Notes: generated from the letters alone by a model not told the origin. Shown: positions 43,740 through 53,274, counted from the stretch's first letter. The stretch is 64,000 nucleotides of DNA from Burkholderia ubonensis (GCF_902833085.1 NZ_CADFEB010000009.1:310001-374000); one strand, 5' to 3'. Made by a program: numbers and translations.

Positions 43740-45284
43740 ATGCGCAACAACCAGCCCGTTACCCAACACGAATTCGAATTCCCCGAAGATGCGACGCTGA
43801 TGTCGACCACCGACGCCGACAGCATCATCACCTATGCGAATGCGACGTTCGTTCATATCAGCGGCTATTCCCGCGAGGAGATACAAGGCGAGCCGCACAA
43901 CATCGTGCGGCACCCGGACATGCCGAAGGAGGCGTTCGCCGACATGTGGACGACGCTCAAGGGCGGCGAACCATGGACCGCGCTCGTCAAGAACCGCCGC
44001 AAGAACGGCGACCATTACTGGGTGCGCGCAAACGCGGTGCCGGTGATGCGCAACGGCCGCACGGAGGGCTACCTGTCGGTGCGCACGAAGGCGCCGCGCG
44101 ACCAGATCGCGGGCGCCGAGGCGCTGTATCGCGCGTTTCGCGAAGGCAAGGCCGGCAAGCGGCGTTTCCACAAGGGGCTGGTCGTGCGCACCGGCCTGCT
44201 CGGTTTTACGTCGCTGTTCCGGACGATGTCGGTGCGCTGGCGCCTCCATTCGACGCTGCTCGCGCTTGCGCCGGTGGTCGTCGGGGCGGGCTGGGCGTGC
44301 GGTCTCGGCGGCGGCGGGCTCGCGGCGTTCGCCGCGGTGACGGCCGGCGCCGCCGTGGCGGCCGGCATGTGGCTCGATGCGCAGATCGCGCGCCCGCTGA
44401 AGCAGTTGCGCGACCAGGCGCTGAACGTCGCGACCGGCGATCGCCGCGGCGGCGCCGGCATGGACCGCGTCGACGAGATCGGCATGACGCTGCGCACGAT
44501 CAACCAGCTCGGGCTGATGTTCCGCTGGCTGGTCGACGACGTCAGCGAGCAGGTGCTCAACGTGCAGCGCGCGAGCAACGAGATCGCGCAGGGCAACAAC
44601 GACCTGAGCGCACGCACCGAGCAGGCCGCGTCGAGCGTGCAGCAGACGGCCGCGTCGATGGCGGAGATGACGGCGACCGTCGACAGCAACGCGCAGACCG
44701 CGCAGCAGGCGAACCAGTTGTCCGTCTCGGCCAGCGAGGCGGCGGAGCGCGGCGGACACGCGATGTCCGAGATCGTCGATACGATGAACGACATCACGGA
44801 CAGCTCGCGCCGGATCTCGGACATCATCGGCGTGATCGACGGGATCGCGTTCCAGACCAACATCCTGGCGCTGAACGCGGCGGTCGAGGCGGCGCGCGCG
44901 GGCGATCAGGGGCGCGGTTTCGCGGTGGTCGCAGGCGAAGTGCGCTCGCTCGCGCAGCGCAGCGCGAACGCGGCGAAGGAGATCAAGACGCTGATCGAGA
45001 ACAGCGTGGGGCGCATTTCATCGGGCGCGCAGCTGGTCGACGGCGCGGGGCGGACCATGGAGGACATCGTCGCGCAGGTGAAGCGGGTGTCGGACCTGAT
45101 CGCGGAGATCAGCGCGTCGACCGCCGAGCAGAGCTCGGGCGTCACGCAGGTCGATCAGGCGGTCGTGCATCTCGACAGCATCACGCAGCAGAACGCGGCG
45201 CTCGTCGAGCAGAGCACGGCGGCGTCGGAGAGCCTGAAGCAGCAGGCGACGCGGCTCGTCGAGGCGGTGAACGCGTTCAGGTGA
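43740..45284 (+). CDS. Aer-like PAS methyl-accepting chemotaxis protein, copy 2
   Basis: A 514-residue paralogue of the preceding gene, same length and domain order: PAS (about 20-115), membrane segment (about 165-210), HAMP, then the MCP signalling domain with the invariant tip. The first 60 residues and the whole signalling half are almost the same as copy 1; differences cluster in the PAS core (ATFVHISGYSREEIQGEP) and the membrane segment, which suggests altered sensing with the same output. The ATG at 43740 is preceded by TTG and the shared leader sequence. Converges on gabD. Confidence 0.95.
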   Translation: MRNNQPVTQHEFEFPEDATLMSTTDADSIITYANATFVHISGYSREEIQGEPHNIVRHPDMPKEAFADMWTTLKGGEPWTALVKNRRKNGDHYWVRANAVPVMRNGRTEGYLSVRTKAPRDQIAGAEALYRAFREGKAGKRRFHKGLVVRTGLLGFTSLFRTMSVRWRLHSTLLALAPVVVGAGWACGLGGGGLAAFAAVTAGAAVAAGMWLDAQIARPLKQLRDQALNVATGDRRGGAGMDRVDEIGMTLRTINQLGLMFRWLVDDVSEQVLNVQRASNEIAQGNNDLSARTEQAASSVQQTAASMAEMTATVDSNAQTAQQANQLSVSASEAAERGGHAMSEIVDTMNDITDSSRRISDIIGVIDGIAFQTNILALNAAVEAARAGDQGRGFAVVAGEVRSLAQRSANAAKEIKTLIENSVGRISSGAQLVDGAGRTMEDIVAQVKRVSDLIAEISASTAEQSSGVTQVDQAVVHLDSITQQNAALVEQSTAASESLKQQATRLVEAVNAFR

Positions 45285-45322
45285 CGCGGGCACGGAGGAG
45301 GAGAGGATGCCGGCCCGCGTCG

Positions 45323-45348
45323 GGCCGCCCGGTTCCGGCCGGGCGGCC
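45323..45348. terminator. Strong hairpin between copy-2 chemoreceptor and gabD
   Basis: Perfect 10-bp arms GGCCGCCCGG/CCGGGCGGCC with a 6-nt loop. No T run, so intrinsic termination is doubtful; it may protect the 3-prime ends of the convergent transcripts. Confidence 0.4.
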
Positions 45349-45382
45349 AGGGCCTGTCACCGAAGCGGCAGGCCCCGAACCG

Positions 45383-46852
45383 TCACACGGCGAGACAGAG
45401 GTACTTGATCACGACGTAGTCGTCGATGCCGTAGTGCGAGCCTTCGCGGCCGAGGCCGGACTGCTTCACGCCGCCGAACGGCGCGACCTCGTTCGAGATC
45501 AGGCCGGTGTTGACGCCGACCATCCCGTATTCGAGCGCTTCGGCGACCTTCCACACGCGGCCGATGTCGCGGCTGTAGAAGTACGCGGCGAGGCCGAACT
45601 CGGTGTCGTTCGCGAGGCGGATCACTTCGTCGTCGCTGCCGAACTTGAACAGCGGCGCGAGCGGCCCGAACGTCTCTTCCTTCGCGACCTTCATCGCCGG
45701 CGTGACGCCCGTCAGCACGGTCGGCTCGAAGAAGCCGTGGCCGAGCGCGTGGCGCTTGCCGCCCGTGACGACGGTCGCGCCCTTCGCGAGCGCGTCCTCG
45801 ATGTGCGCCTCTACCTTCAGCACCGCCGCTTCGTTGATCAGCGGGCCTTGCGTGACGCCCGGCTCGGTGCCGCGCCCGACCTTCAGCTGGCCGACCGCCG
45901 CCGCGAGCTTCTGCGCGAACTGGTCGTACACGGCTTCATGCACGTAGAAGCGGTTCGTGCACACGCAGGTCTGGCCGCTGTTGCGGTACTTCGACGCGAT
46001 CGCGCCCTGCACGGCCGCGTCGAGGTCGGCGTCGTCGAACACGATGAACGGCGCGTTGCCGCCCAGCTCCAGCGACACCTTCTTGACCGTCGGCGCGCAT
46101 TGCGCCATCAGCAGGCGGCCGACCGGCGTCGAGCCGGTGAACGACAGCTTGCGCACGACCGGGTTCGACGTCAGCTCGCCGCCGATCGCCTTCGGATCGC
46201 CCGTCACGACGCTGAACACGCCGGCCGGCACGCCCGCGCGCTCGGCCAGCACGGCCATCGCGAGCGCGGAAAACGGCGTCGCCTCGGCCGGCTTCACGAC
46301 GATCGGGCAGCCTGCCGCGAGCGCGGGGCCGACCTTGCGGGTGATCATCGCCGCCGGGAAGTTCCACGGCGTGATCGCCGCGCACACGCCGACCGGCTCC
46401 TTCGTCACGACGATGCGCTTGTCGCTCGCCGGCGTCGGGATCGTGTCGCCGTACACGCGCTTGCCTTCTTCCGCGAACCATTCGAGGAACGACGCGGCAT
46501 AGCCGATCTCGCCCTTCGCCTCGGCCAGCGACTTGCCTTGCTCGGTGGTCAGGATCAGCGCGAGGTCGTCGGCGTTTTCCATCATCAGGTCATGCCACTT
46601 GCGCAGGATCGCCGCGCGTTCCTTCGCGGTCTTCTTGCGCCATGCGGGCCATGCGGCGTTCGCGGCGTCGATCGCCTGGCGCGTCTCGGCCGCGCCCAGC
46701 ACCGGCACGACGCCGACGAGGCCGCCCGTCGCCGGGTTGCGGACCTCGAACGTCTCGCCGTTCGCCGCGCCTTGCCATGCGCCGTTGACGTAAGCCTGCT
46801 GGCGGAACAGCGACGGGTCCTTCAGGGAAAGGGATTCCTGGACAGTGCTCAT
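45383..46852 (-). CDS. gabD: Succinate-semialdehyde dehydrogenase
   Basis: A 489-residue aldehyde dehydrogenase that oxidises succinate semialdehyde to succinate, the second step of GABA degradation. The catalytic Glu is in VSLELGGNAPF and the nucleophile Cys in NSGQTCVCTNR; the second Cys of CVC is the position used as a redox switch in some SSADHs. Cofactor-binding TPWNFPAAMITRK is intact. It lies 76 bp downstream of gabT on the same strand, with a strong hairpin between. Confidence 0.95.
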   Translation of the reverse strand: MSTVQESLSLKDPSLFRQQAYVNGAWQGAANGETFEVRNPATGGLVGVVPVLGAAETRQAIDAANAAWPAWRKKTAKERAAILRKWHDLMMENADDLALILTTEQGKSLAEAKGEIGYAASFLEWFAEEGKRVYGDTIPTPASDKRIVVTKEPVGVCAAITPWNFPAAMITRKVGPALAAGCPIVVKPAEATPFSALAMAVLAERAGVPAGVFSVVTGDPKAIGGELTSNPVVRKLSFTGSTPVGRLLMAQCAPTVKKVSLELGGNAPFIVFDDADLDAAVQGAIASKYRNSGQTCVCTNRFYVHEAVYDQFAQKLAAAVGQLKVGRGTEPGVTQGPLINEAAVLKVEAHIEDALAKGATVVTGGKRHALGHGFFEPTVLTGVTPAMKVAKEETFGPLAPLFKFGSDDEVIRLANDTEFGLAAYFYSRDIGRVWKVAEALEYGMVGVNTGLISNEVAPFGGVKQSGLGREGSHYGIDDYVVIKYLCLAV

Positions 46853-46880
46853 AGGGATTGCCTGCTTTGAAGATGAAACG

Positions 46881-46909
46881 GCCGCCGCCGTCGTGATGAC
46901 GGCGGCGGC
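46881..46909 (-). other. Intercistronic hairpin between gabT and gabD
   Basis: Perfect 12-bp arms GCCGCCGCCGTC/GACGGCGGCGGC with a 5-nt loop. It has no T run. In the gabT-gabD transcript it could stabilise the upstream message or cause partial termination. Confidence 0.55.
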
Positions 46910-46928
46910 GCGATCGGTTGACTGGACC

Positions 46929-48218
46929 TCAGGCCGGCACGCCGACCGTTTCCTTCAGCACTTCCTCGAGGATCACGAGCGCTTCGTCGAACACGGCTTG
47001 CGGAATCGTCAGCGGGAACAGGAAGCGCACGACGTTCGAGTACACGCCGCACACGAGCAGCAGCAGGCCGCGTTCGAGCGCGCGCGCCTGCACGCGCTTC
47101 GTGAAGTCGGCGTCCGGCTCGCCGGTGCCCGGCTTCATGAACTCGACCGCGATCATCGCGCCCGGGCCGCGCACGTCGGCGATCTGCGGCACGTCGGCCT
47201 GCAGCGCGTTCAGCTTCGCCTTCAGCACGTCGCCGAGCTGCGTCGCGCGCTCGCACAGCTTCTCTTCGTCGATGATCTCGAGCACCGCGTGCGCCGATGC
47301 GACCGCGAGCGGGTTGCCCGCGTAGGTGCCGCCGAGGCCGCCGGGCGCGGCCGCGTCCATCACGTCCGCACGGCCGACGACGCCCGACAGCGGCATGCCG
47401 CCCGCGAGGCTCTTCGCCATCGTGATCAGGTCGGCCAGCACGTCGTAGTGCTGCATCGCGAACAGCTTGCCGGTGCGCGCGAAGCCGGTCTGCACTTCAT
47501 CGGCGATCAGCAGGATGCCGTGCTCGTTGCAGATCTTGCGCAGCGCGCGCACGAATTCCGCCGGCGCCGGGTTGAAGCCGCCTTCGCCCTGGACCGGCTC
47601 GAAGATGATCGCGGCGACGCGCTTCGGATCGATGTCGGCCTTGAACAGCATCTCGATCGCCTTGATCGAGTCGGCGGTCGTCACGCCGTGCAGCGCGTTC
47701 GGGTACGGCGCGTGGAACACGTCGCCCGGGAACGGGCCGAAGTTCAGCTTGTACGGGGCGACCTTGCCGGTCAGCGCCATACCCATCATCGTGCGGCCGT
47801 GGAAGCCGCCCGAGAATGCGATCACGCCCGGACGCCCGGTCGCCGCGCGCGCGATCTTGATCGCGTTCTCGACGGCTTCGGCGCCGGTCGTGAAGAACGC
47901 GGTCTTCTTCGGGTAATCGCCCGGCGCGCGCGCGTTGATCTTTTCGGCCAGCTCGACGTACGACGCGTACGGGACGATCTGGTACGCGGTGTGCGTGAAG
48001 CTGTTCAGCTGGTCGGCGATCGCCTTGACGATCTTCGGATGGCGGTGGCCCGTGTTCAGCACCGCGATGCCGGCGGCGAAATCGATGAAACGGCGGCCTT
48101 CGACGTCCCACAGCTCCGCGTTCTCGGCGCGGGCTGCATAGAAATCGCACATCACGCCGACGCCGCGCGGGGTGGCGGCGTTCTTGCGGGCCTGCAGGTC
48201 GGCATTCTTCACGGTCAT
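46929..48218 (-). CDS. gabT: 4-aminobutyrate aminotransferase
   Basis: A 429-residue PLP-dependent class III aminotransferase converting GABA and 2-oxoglutarate to succinate semialdehyde and glutamate. The PLP Asp is in LLIADEVQTGFARTG and the Schiff-base Lys in TMAKSLAGGMPLSG. Length and motifs match GabT of pseudomonads and Burkholderia. First gene of the operon; the divergent gabR and the dyad between them define its control. Confidence 0.95.
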   Translation of the reverse strand: MTVKNADLQARKNAATPRGVGVMCDFYAARAENAELWDVEGRRFIDFAAGIAVLNTGHRHPKIVKAIADQLNSFTHTAYQIVPYASYVELAEKINARAPGDYPKKTAFFTTGAEAVENAIKIARAATGRPGVIAFSGGFHGRTMMGMALTGKVAPYKLNFGPFPGDVFHAPYPNALHGVTTADSIKAIEMLFKADIDPKRVAAIIFEPVQGEGGFNPAPAEFVRALRKICNEHGILLIADEVQTGFARTGKLFAMQHYDVLADLITMAKSLAGGMPLSGVVGRADVMDAAAPGGLGGTYAGNPLAVASAHAVLEIIDEEKLCERATQLGDVLKAKLNALQADVPQIADVRGPGAMIAVEFMKPGTGEPDADFTKRVQARALERGLLLLVCGVYSNVVRFLFPLTIPQAVFDEALVILEEVLKETVGVPA

Positions 48219-48282
48219 CTCCTTGATGTTTCGTATCCGGTGGGAAGGAATCGGGCGCGCTCCGGCAGCCCATGACGGCGAC

Positions 48283-48314
48283 TATAATCAGATTTGGCTC
48301 TGGCAATCAGAGCC
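48283..48314. promoter_or_regulatory. gabR/gabT control region: -10 element and dyad
   Basis: A perfect TATAAT (48283-48288, plus strand, probably the gabR -10) is followed by an inverted repeat GGCTCTG (48296-48302) and CAGAGCC (48308-48314) with a 5-bp spacer. A further GGAGCC half-site precedes the gabR ATG. The dyad would overlap the gabR start point, so autorepression plus activation of gabT, the known GabR mode, is likely. Confidence 0.6.
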
Positions 48315-48341
48315 ATTTCAATAAATAGTTAGGAGCCAATC

Positions 48342-49853
48342 ATGCGGGCAAGCGTGTTGTCGGACTGGCTCGCGCAGCGTCTCGTGCGCGGCGGTGCGCA
48401 GCCGATCTACCGGCAGCTGCACCGGCTGCTGCAGCAGGCGATCCTGTCGCGGGAGCTGCCGGCCGGCACGCGCGTGCCGTCGTCGCGGCTGCTGGCGGCC
48501 GAGCTCGGGATCGCGCGCAACACGGTGACCCAGGTATACGAGCAGCTCGCGCTCGAAGGCTATGTGAGTTCGGCGACCGGCCGCGGCACGTTCGTCGCCG
48601 ACAGCGCGCCGGACGAGCTCGTCGGCGTGCCGGCGGACGCCGCGGGCCTGACGCCGGCCCCGCGGGCCGCCGCGCGGCCGCTGTCCGCGCGCGGCGCGCG
48701 GCTCGTCGAGGGCGCGGGCGTGTCGAAGCGGCAGGGCGGCGCGTTCATGCCGGGCGTGCCCGATGTGTCGCGATTTCCGGCGCGCGTGTGGACGCGCCTG
48801 CACAACAAGTACTGGCGGAGATTGCGCCCCGATTTGCTGACCTACGCGCCGGGCGGCGGGCTCGCGCTGCTGCGCGAGGCGCTGGCCGACTATTTGCGCA
48901 CGTCGCGCTCGGTGCGCTGCGCGCCGGAGCAGATCGTGATCACGACCGGCATCCACCAGTCGATCGATCTCGCGGTGCGGCTCCTGACCGACCCGGGCGA
49001 CGTGATCTGGACCGAGGACCCGTGCTACTGGGGCGTGCGCAGCGTGCTCAACGTGTCGGGGCTGACGACGCGGCCGATTCCGGTCGACGACGAAGGAATC
49101 GCGCCGTCGGCCGCCGATCTCGCCGAGCCGCCGAAGCTGATGCTCGTCACGCCGTCGCACCAGTATCCGCTCGGGATGGTGATGAGCCTCGCGCGGCGCC
49201 GGATGCTGCTCGAATACGCGCGGCAGCATCGCTGCTGGATCATCGAGGACGACTACGACAGCGAATTCCGCTACGGCAGCCGGCCGCTCGCATCGCTGCA
49301 GGGGCTCGACACGGCGGGGCAGGTGATTTACGTCGGCAGTTTCGGCAAGACGCTGTTTCCGGGGCTGCGGGTCGGCTACCTCGTCGCGCCGGAGCCGCTC
49401 GCGGACAGCTTCGCGACGGCGAGCGCGGAGCTGTACCGGGAAGGGCAGCTGCTGCAGCAGGCGGTGCTCGCGGAGTTCATCGCGGAAGGGCACTTCGTGT
49501 CGCACATCCGCAAGATGCGCACGCTGTACGGGCAGCGCCGCGAGATGCTGCTCGACGCGGTCGCGCGCCGCTACGGCGACGCGCTGCCGGCGGCCGGCAG
49601 CGATGCCGGGCTGCACCTGGTGACGCGGCTGCCGGACGGCGTCGACGATCGCGCGGTCGCGCAGGCCGCGCTCGCGCGCAACATCGTCGTGCGGCCGCTG
49701 TCCGGGTATTACGCGGACCCGGCGCGCGCGGCGTCGGGGCTGCTGCTCGGCTACGCGTGCGTGCCGGAGGAGGAGATCGCGCCGGCGTTCGCGACGCTGG
49801 CTGAGGCGATCGACGAGCGGGCGTTCGGGCGGACGGAGGGCGCGGCCGCATGA
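48342..49853 (+). CDS. gabR: GabR-type MocR-family regulator
   Basis: A 503-residue fusion of a GntR winged helix (residues about 15-85: QAILSRELPAGTRVPSSRLLAAELGIARNTVTQVYEQLALEGYV) with a class I aminotransferase-like domain. The PLP Lys is in YVGSFGKTLFPGLRVGY. In this family PLP and GABA are sensed by the aminotransferase fold, which regulates gabTD. Divergent from gabT with 123 bp between, exactly the classical layout. Confidence 0.92.
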   Translation: MRASVLSDWLAQRLVRGGAQPIYRQLHRLLQQAILSRELPAGTRVPSSRLLAAELGIARNTVTQVYEQLALEGYVSSATGRGTFVADSAPDELVGVPADAAGLTPAPRAAARPLSARGARLVEGAGVSKRQGGAFMPGVPDVSRFPARVWTRLHNKYWRRLRPDLLTYAPGGGLALLREALADYLRTSRSVRCAPEQIVITTGIHQSIDLAVRLLTDPGDVIWTEDPCYWGVRSVLNVSGLTTRPIPVDDEGIAPSAADLAEPPKLMLVTPSHQYPLGMVMSLARRRMLLEYARQHRCWIIEDDYDSEFRYGSRPLASLQGLDTAGQVIYVGSFGKTLFPGLRVGYLVAPEPLADSFATASAELYREGQLLQQAVLAEFIAEGHFVSHIRKMRTLYGQRREMLLDAVARRYGDALPAAGSDAGLHLVTRLPDGVDDRAVAQAALARNIVVRPLSGYYADPARAASGLLLGYACVPEEEIAPAFATLAEAIDERAFGRTEGAAA

Positions 49854-49884
49854 CGGCGGCGGGCCGCGCAGCCTCGGTCAATGG

Positions 49885-51396
49885 TCAATACCCGCTCCAC
49901 ACCGCCAGCGTCAGCACCGCGCACGACAGCGCGAGCAGGATCGCGAACAGCGGCAGCACGAAGCGGATCCACGCGCCGAAATCGACGCGCGCGGTCGCGA
50001 GATACGCGAGCAGCATCCCCGAGGTCGGCGTGACGAGATTCGTCAGGCCGCCGCCGAGCACGAACGCGAGCACCGACGTCTGGCCGCTCACGCCCGACAG
50101 CTGCGCGATCGGCCCGATGATCGGCATGCTCACCGCGGCCTTGCCGGATACCGACGGAATGAACACGTCGAGCACCATCTGCACGGCCATCAGCCCGTTG
50201 GCGACCCACACCGGCGACCGGCCGTCCGCGAGCCGCGTGAAGAAGTGGATCAGCGTGTCGAGCACGAGGCTGTTCTGCAGCAGCAGCTCGACCGATGCGG
50301 CGAGCCCCATCAGCAGCGCCGCGAGCATCATGTTCTTCATCCCGTCGACGAACGCATCGGACGCGCTGCGCGAATCGAGCCCGCCGATCGCCGCGGTGAC
50401 GAGGCTGACGAACGCGTAGAACGCGGCCAGCTCGACGTTGCCCCACTTCAGCTCGCGGGTGCCGACGATCAGCATCGCGACGGCCGCGGCGAACACGGCG
50501 AGCGTCGCCTTGTGGCGCAGCGACAGTTTCGCGGGCGGATGCGCGCCCGCCGCGGCCTGCCCGGCCCGATAGCCGCTGTTTCGGACATGCCGCAGCAGGT
50601 ACAGGATGCCGATCGTCAGGAACACGACGAACACGGCCGCGCGCAGCCCGACGCCGCTGAACAGCGGCACGCCGACGAGCGGCTGCGCGACCGCGAGCGC
50701 GAGCGGGTTCGTGACCGACGCGATGTAGCCGATCTTCGCGGCGAGCGCGACCAGCGCGACCGCGAACAGGTCGGACAGGCCGAGGCGGCGCGCGATCACC
50801 ATCACCATCGGAATGATCACCAGGTACTCGGAGATGAAGCCGAGCAGCGTGCTGCCGAGCCCGATCAGGATCATCAGCAGCGGCGTCAGCAGGTACGCGT
50901 TGTTGCCGGTGAGCTGCAGCAGCCGGTCGATGCCCGCATCGACGACGCCCGTCCTGCGCATCACGCCGAACATCCCGCCGACGAACATCACCATCACGAT
51001 CAGCGGCGCGTTCTTCAGCAGGCCCTGCGGCACCGCGACGAATGCGGACACGAGGCTCGCGGGCGTCGCATGGTCGGGCGTGCTCCTGCTGACGGCGGGC
51101 GCGACGAGCGTCGCGAGCGTGGTGGTCTTCGGCACGACGTGATAGGTGCCCGGCACGACGAGCCGGCCGTTGCGCTCGAAGCGGCCCGAGTCGACGCTCC
51201 ACGTGAGCGCGATCGCGGCGGCGAGCACCCACAGCATCATCACGACGGGATGCAGCATCTTGCCGTGCGGACGCGATTCGCGGCCGGCGGGCTCGACGGC
51301 GGAGCGCGCGTCGGCGTCCGGCGCAGGTGCGGCCGGGCCGTCGACGGGGGATTGGGCAGCGCGCGCGCTGGACGGATTCGGAATGGAGGCGGGCAT
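49885..51396 (-). CDS. YfcC-family (DcuC-like) membrane transporter
   Basis: A 503-residue transporter of about 12 helices, with an Ala/Pro-rich cytosolic N-terminus of about 45 residues. The YfcC patterns LIVMVMFVGGMFGVMRRTGVVDAGIDRLL and VLDVFIPSVSGKAAVSMPIIGPIA are clear. Relatives are basic-amino-acid antiporters or dicarboxylate carriers. It follows the IclR gene by 25 bp and is the last gene of the hutG-like operon, so it probably moves the deformylase substrate or product. Convergent with gabR. Confidence 0.88.
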   Translation of the reverse strand: MPASIPNPSSARAAQSPVDGPAAPAPDADARSAVEPAGRESRPHGKMLHPVVMMLWVLAAAIALTWSVDSGRFERNGRLVVPGTYHVVPKTTTLATLVAPAVSRSTPDHATPASLVSAFVAVPQGLLKNAPLIVMVMFVGGMFGVMRRTGVVDAGIDRLLQLTGNNAYLLTPLLMILIGLGSTLLGFISEYLVIIPMVMVIARRLGLSDLFAVALVALAAKIGYIASVTNPLALAVAQPLVGVPLFSGVGLRAAVFVVFLTIGILYLLRHVRNSGYRAGQAAAGAHPPAKLSLRHKATLAVFAAAVAMLIVGTRELKWGNVELAAFYAFVSLVTAAIGGLDSRSASDAFVDGMKNMMLAALLMGLAASVELLLQNSLVLDTLIHFFTRLADGRSPVWVANGLMAVQMVLDVFIPSVSGKAAVSMPIIGPIAQLSGVSGQTSVLAFVLGGGLTNLVTPTSGMLLAYLATARVDFGAWIRFVLPLFAILLALSCAVLTLAVWSGY

Positions 51397-51421
51397 CGGT
51401 TCCTCGCGGGTGACGGGGCCG

Positions 51422-52192
51422 TCAGGCCGGTTGCAGCGCGGCGCGCGCCGGGACGTAGCCGAGTTCGGCGGAAATCGCCTGGCTGCAGGCCTGCAGGCGT
51501 TCGATATAGTCGGGGATGTCGGCGTGGCTCACGCGCAGCTCGGGGCCCGTCACGCTGACCGACGCGAGCGTCGCGCCGCTCAGGTCGCGCACCGGCACCG
51601 CGATCCCGACCGTGCCGGGCGTCACTTCGCCGCTGCTGACCGCGTAGCCCTTGCGCGCGATCGCATCGAGCTCGTCGGCGAACTTCGGCTGATCGGCCGC
51701 CTGCCCGCGCTTGCGCATCTGCGCGAAAAACTCGTCGCGCACCACATCGGGCGCGAACGCCAGCAGCACCTTGCCCGACGCGCCGAAATGGATCGGCCGG
51801 CGGTTGCCGACCGAGCCGACCGCGCGGATCGCGTGCGTCGTTTCGCAGCGCGCGACACACACCGTTTCGAGCCCTTCGCGTACGCGCAGCACGACCGTTT
51901 CGTTGATCGCCTGGTTGAGCGCGAGCATGTGCCGGTGCGCGGCGCGCACGATCGCGTTCTGCTGCGACGCGGCCACGCCGATCACGAACGCCTGCGGCCC
52001 GAGCGCGTAGGTGGCCGTGCGCGGGTCCTGCGCGACGAAGCGGTGCAGCTCCAGCGTGCACAGCATCCGGTAGGTGCGCGACTTGTTGATGCCGAGTTGC
52101 GATGCGAGCTCGGTCACGCCGAGGTTCGGGTGCTCGGCCACGTAGGTCAGCAGCTTGAGCGCGCTGTCGACGGCGTCGACGATGTACGTCAT
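51422..52192 (-). CDS. IclR-family regulator within the hutG-like operon
   Basis: A 256-residue regulator: wHTH (LGVTELASQLGINKSRTYRMLCTLELHRFV) and IclR effector domain (VRAAHRHMLALNQAINETVVLRVREGLETVCV). Start ATG 52192 overlaps the hutG-like stop as ATGA; the open frame upstream is inside that gene. A regulator encoded inside the operon is usually autoregulated; the three palindromes at 53136-53383 are the likely binding sites. Confidence 0.92.
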   Translation of the reverse strand: MTYIVDAVDSALKLLTYVAEHPNLGVTELASQLGINKSRTYRMLCTLELHRFVAQDPRTATYALGPQAFVIGVAASQQNAIVRAAHRHMLALNQAINETVVLRVREGLETVCVARCETTHAIRAVGSVGNRRPIHFGASGKVLLAFAPDVVRDEFFAQMRKRGQAADQPKFADELDAIARKGYAVSSGEVTPGTVGIAVPVRDLSGATLASVSVTGPELRVSHADIPDYIERLQACSQAISAELGYVPARAALQPA

Positions 52193-53088
52193 CGAGGGTC
52201 TCCGGAGGGGGCGAGCTGCGTGCGCACGTAGCCGGCGAGCGCATCGAGGTACGCGTCGACCGTGCCCTTCAGCGCGTCGAAGCCCGCGTGCTTCTCGCAC
52301 GTCGCTTCGTCCATGTAGCGCGCCCGGTTGAATTCGATCTGGATGCTGTGGCGCCGCCGCGCCGGATCGGCGAGCGCATTCAGCAGGTCGCCGCCCTGGT
52401 ACGGCTCGTTGATCTGCACGCGGTAGCCGGCATCGGCGAACCACTGCGCGGTCCACGCGGTGAACGCGGGATCGGCGCTCGTGCCGAGCCGGTCGCTGAC
52501 GACGACGTCCGGCCGCGCGGCGCCGGCATCGACGTTCATCGCGTTGCCGCGCGATTTCATCGAATGGCAGTTGACGTGCCACAGCGCGCCGTGCGCGGCG
52601 TACAGCGGCTCGGCCGCGTCGGCCAGCGCGCGGCGGTACGGCCGGTAGTACGCGTCGATGCGCCGGCGCACCGCGTCGAGCGGCAGCTTGCGGTCATAGA
52701 GCGGCACGCCCGGCAGCGCGAAGCGCCGGATCAGCCCCATGCCGCGCAGCGTGTAGGCCTGCGGCGCGAGCGGCGCGGGCCACGGCTGCTCGAGCAGCTC
52801 GGCGTCGATGTCGGTTTCCGCGCGGTTCGGGTCGATGTACGCGCGCGGGAACGTCGCGCCGATCAGCGTGGCGCCGCGCGCGGGCGCGCCGGCCCACAGC
52901 TCGTCGACGTACGCGTCCCACGACGTGCGGATCGCGTCGTGCGGCGCGACGGGCGCGAAGTCCGGCGGGTAGGCGAGACCGCTGTGCGGGGAGTCGACGA
53001 CGATCGGCAGCGCGCCGGCCGACGGCCGCGCGACGAAGTACGCGGACGGTTCGCCGGCGGCGCCGGTGTTGCAATTAAACGTCACCAT
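52189..53088 (-). CDS. N-formylglutamate amidohydrolase (HutG-like)
   Basis: A 299-residue FGase-family hydrolase. The metal/active-site patterns are VDSPHSGLAYP near residue 32, YIDPNRAETD near 85 and HVNCHSMKSRG near 170. The classic enzyme hydrolyses N-formyl-L-glutamate to glutamate and formate, the last step of one histidine route. No hutHUI genes are near, so this copy may act on externally acquired formyl amino acids. First gene of an operon with IclR regulator and YfcC transporter. Confidence 0.9.
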   Translation of the reverse strand: MVTFNCNTGAAGEPSAYFVARPSAGALPIVVDSPHSGLAYPPDFAPVAPHDAIRTSWDAYVDELWAGAPARGATLIGATFPRAYIDPNRAETDIDAELLEQPWPAPLAPQAYTLRGMGLIRRFALPGVPLYDRKLPLDAVRRRIDAYYRPYRRALADAAEPLYAAHGALWHVNCHSMKSRGNAMNVDAGAARPDVVVSDRLGTSADPAFTAWTAQWFADAGYRVQINEPYQGGDLLNALADPARRRHSIQIEFNRARYMDEATCEKHAGFDALKGTVDAYLDALAGYVRTQLAPSGDPR

Positions 53089-53135
53089 GGGGATCAGGAT
53101 CTTTACCTAGGTTATCCATTTATTTTCGGTCGCTC

Positions 53136-53152
53136 GTTTTAATCATTAAAAC
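53136..53152. promoter_or_regulatory. IclR-type palindrome 1
   Basis: Perfect 17-bp palindrome GTTTTAATCATTAAAAC, 47 bp upstream of the hutG-like start. Shares the form GTTTYAWTCAWTRAAAC with two more copies in the same region. Confidence 0.65.
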
Positions 53153-53257
53153 AGCGTATCAATATTTCACAACGACTGAAAAAACCGGTCAAGCGCTTTT
53201 TTCGGCGTCGAGGTTGAACCGCTGAATCCGGCGCTTTCCCTCGTCAGTATTGGGTTT

Positions 53258-53274
53258 GTTTCATTCATTGAAAC
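53258..53274. promoter_or_regulatory. IclR-type palindrome 2
   Basis: GTTTCATTCATTGAAAC, with one mismatched pair, midway between the divergent genes. Centre is 122 bp from palindrome 1 and 109 bp from palindrome 3. Confidence 0.6.
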
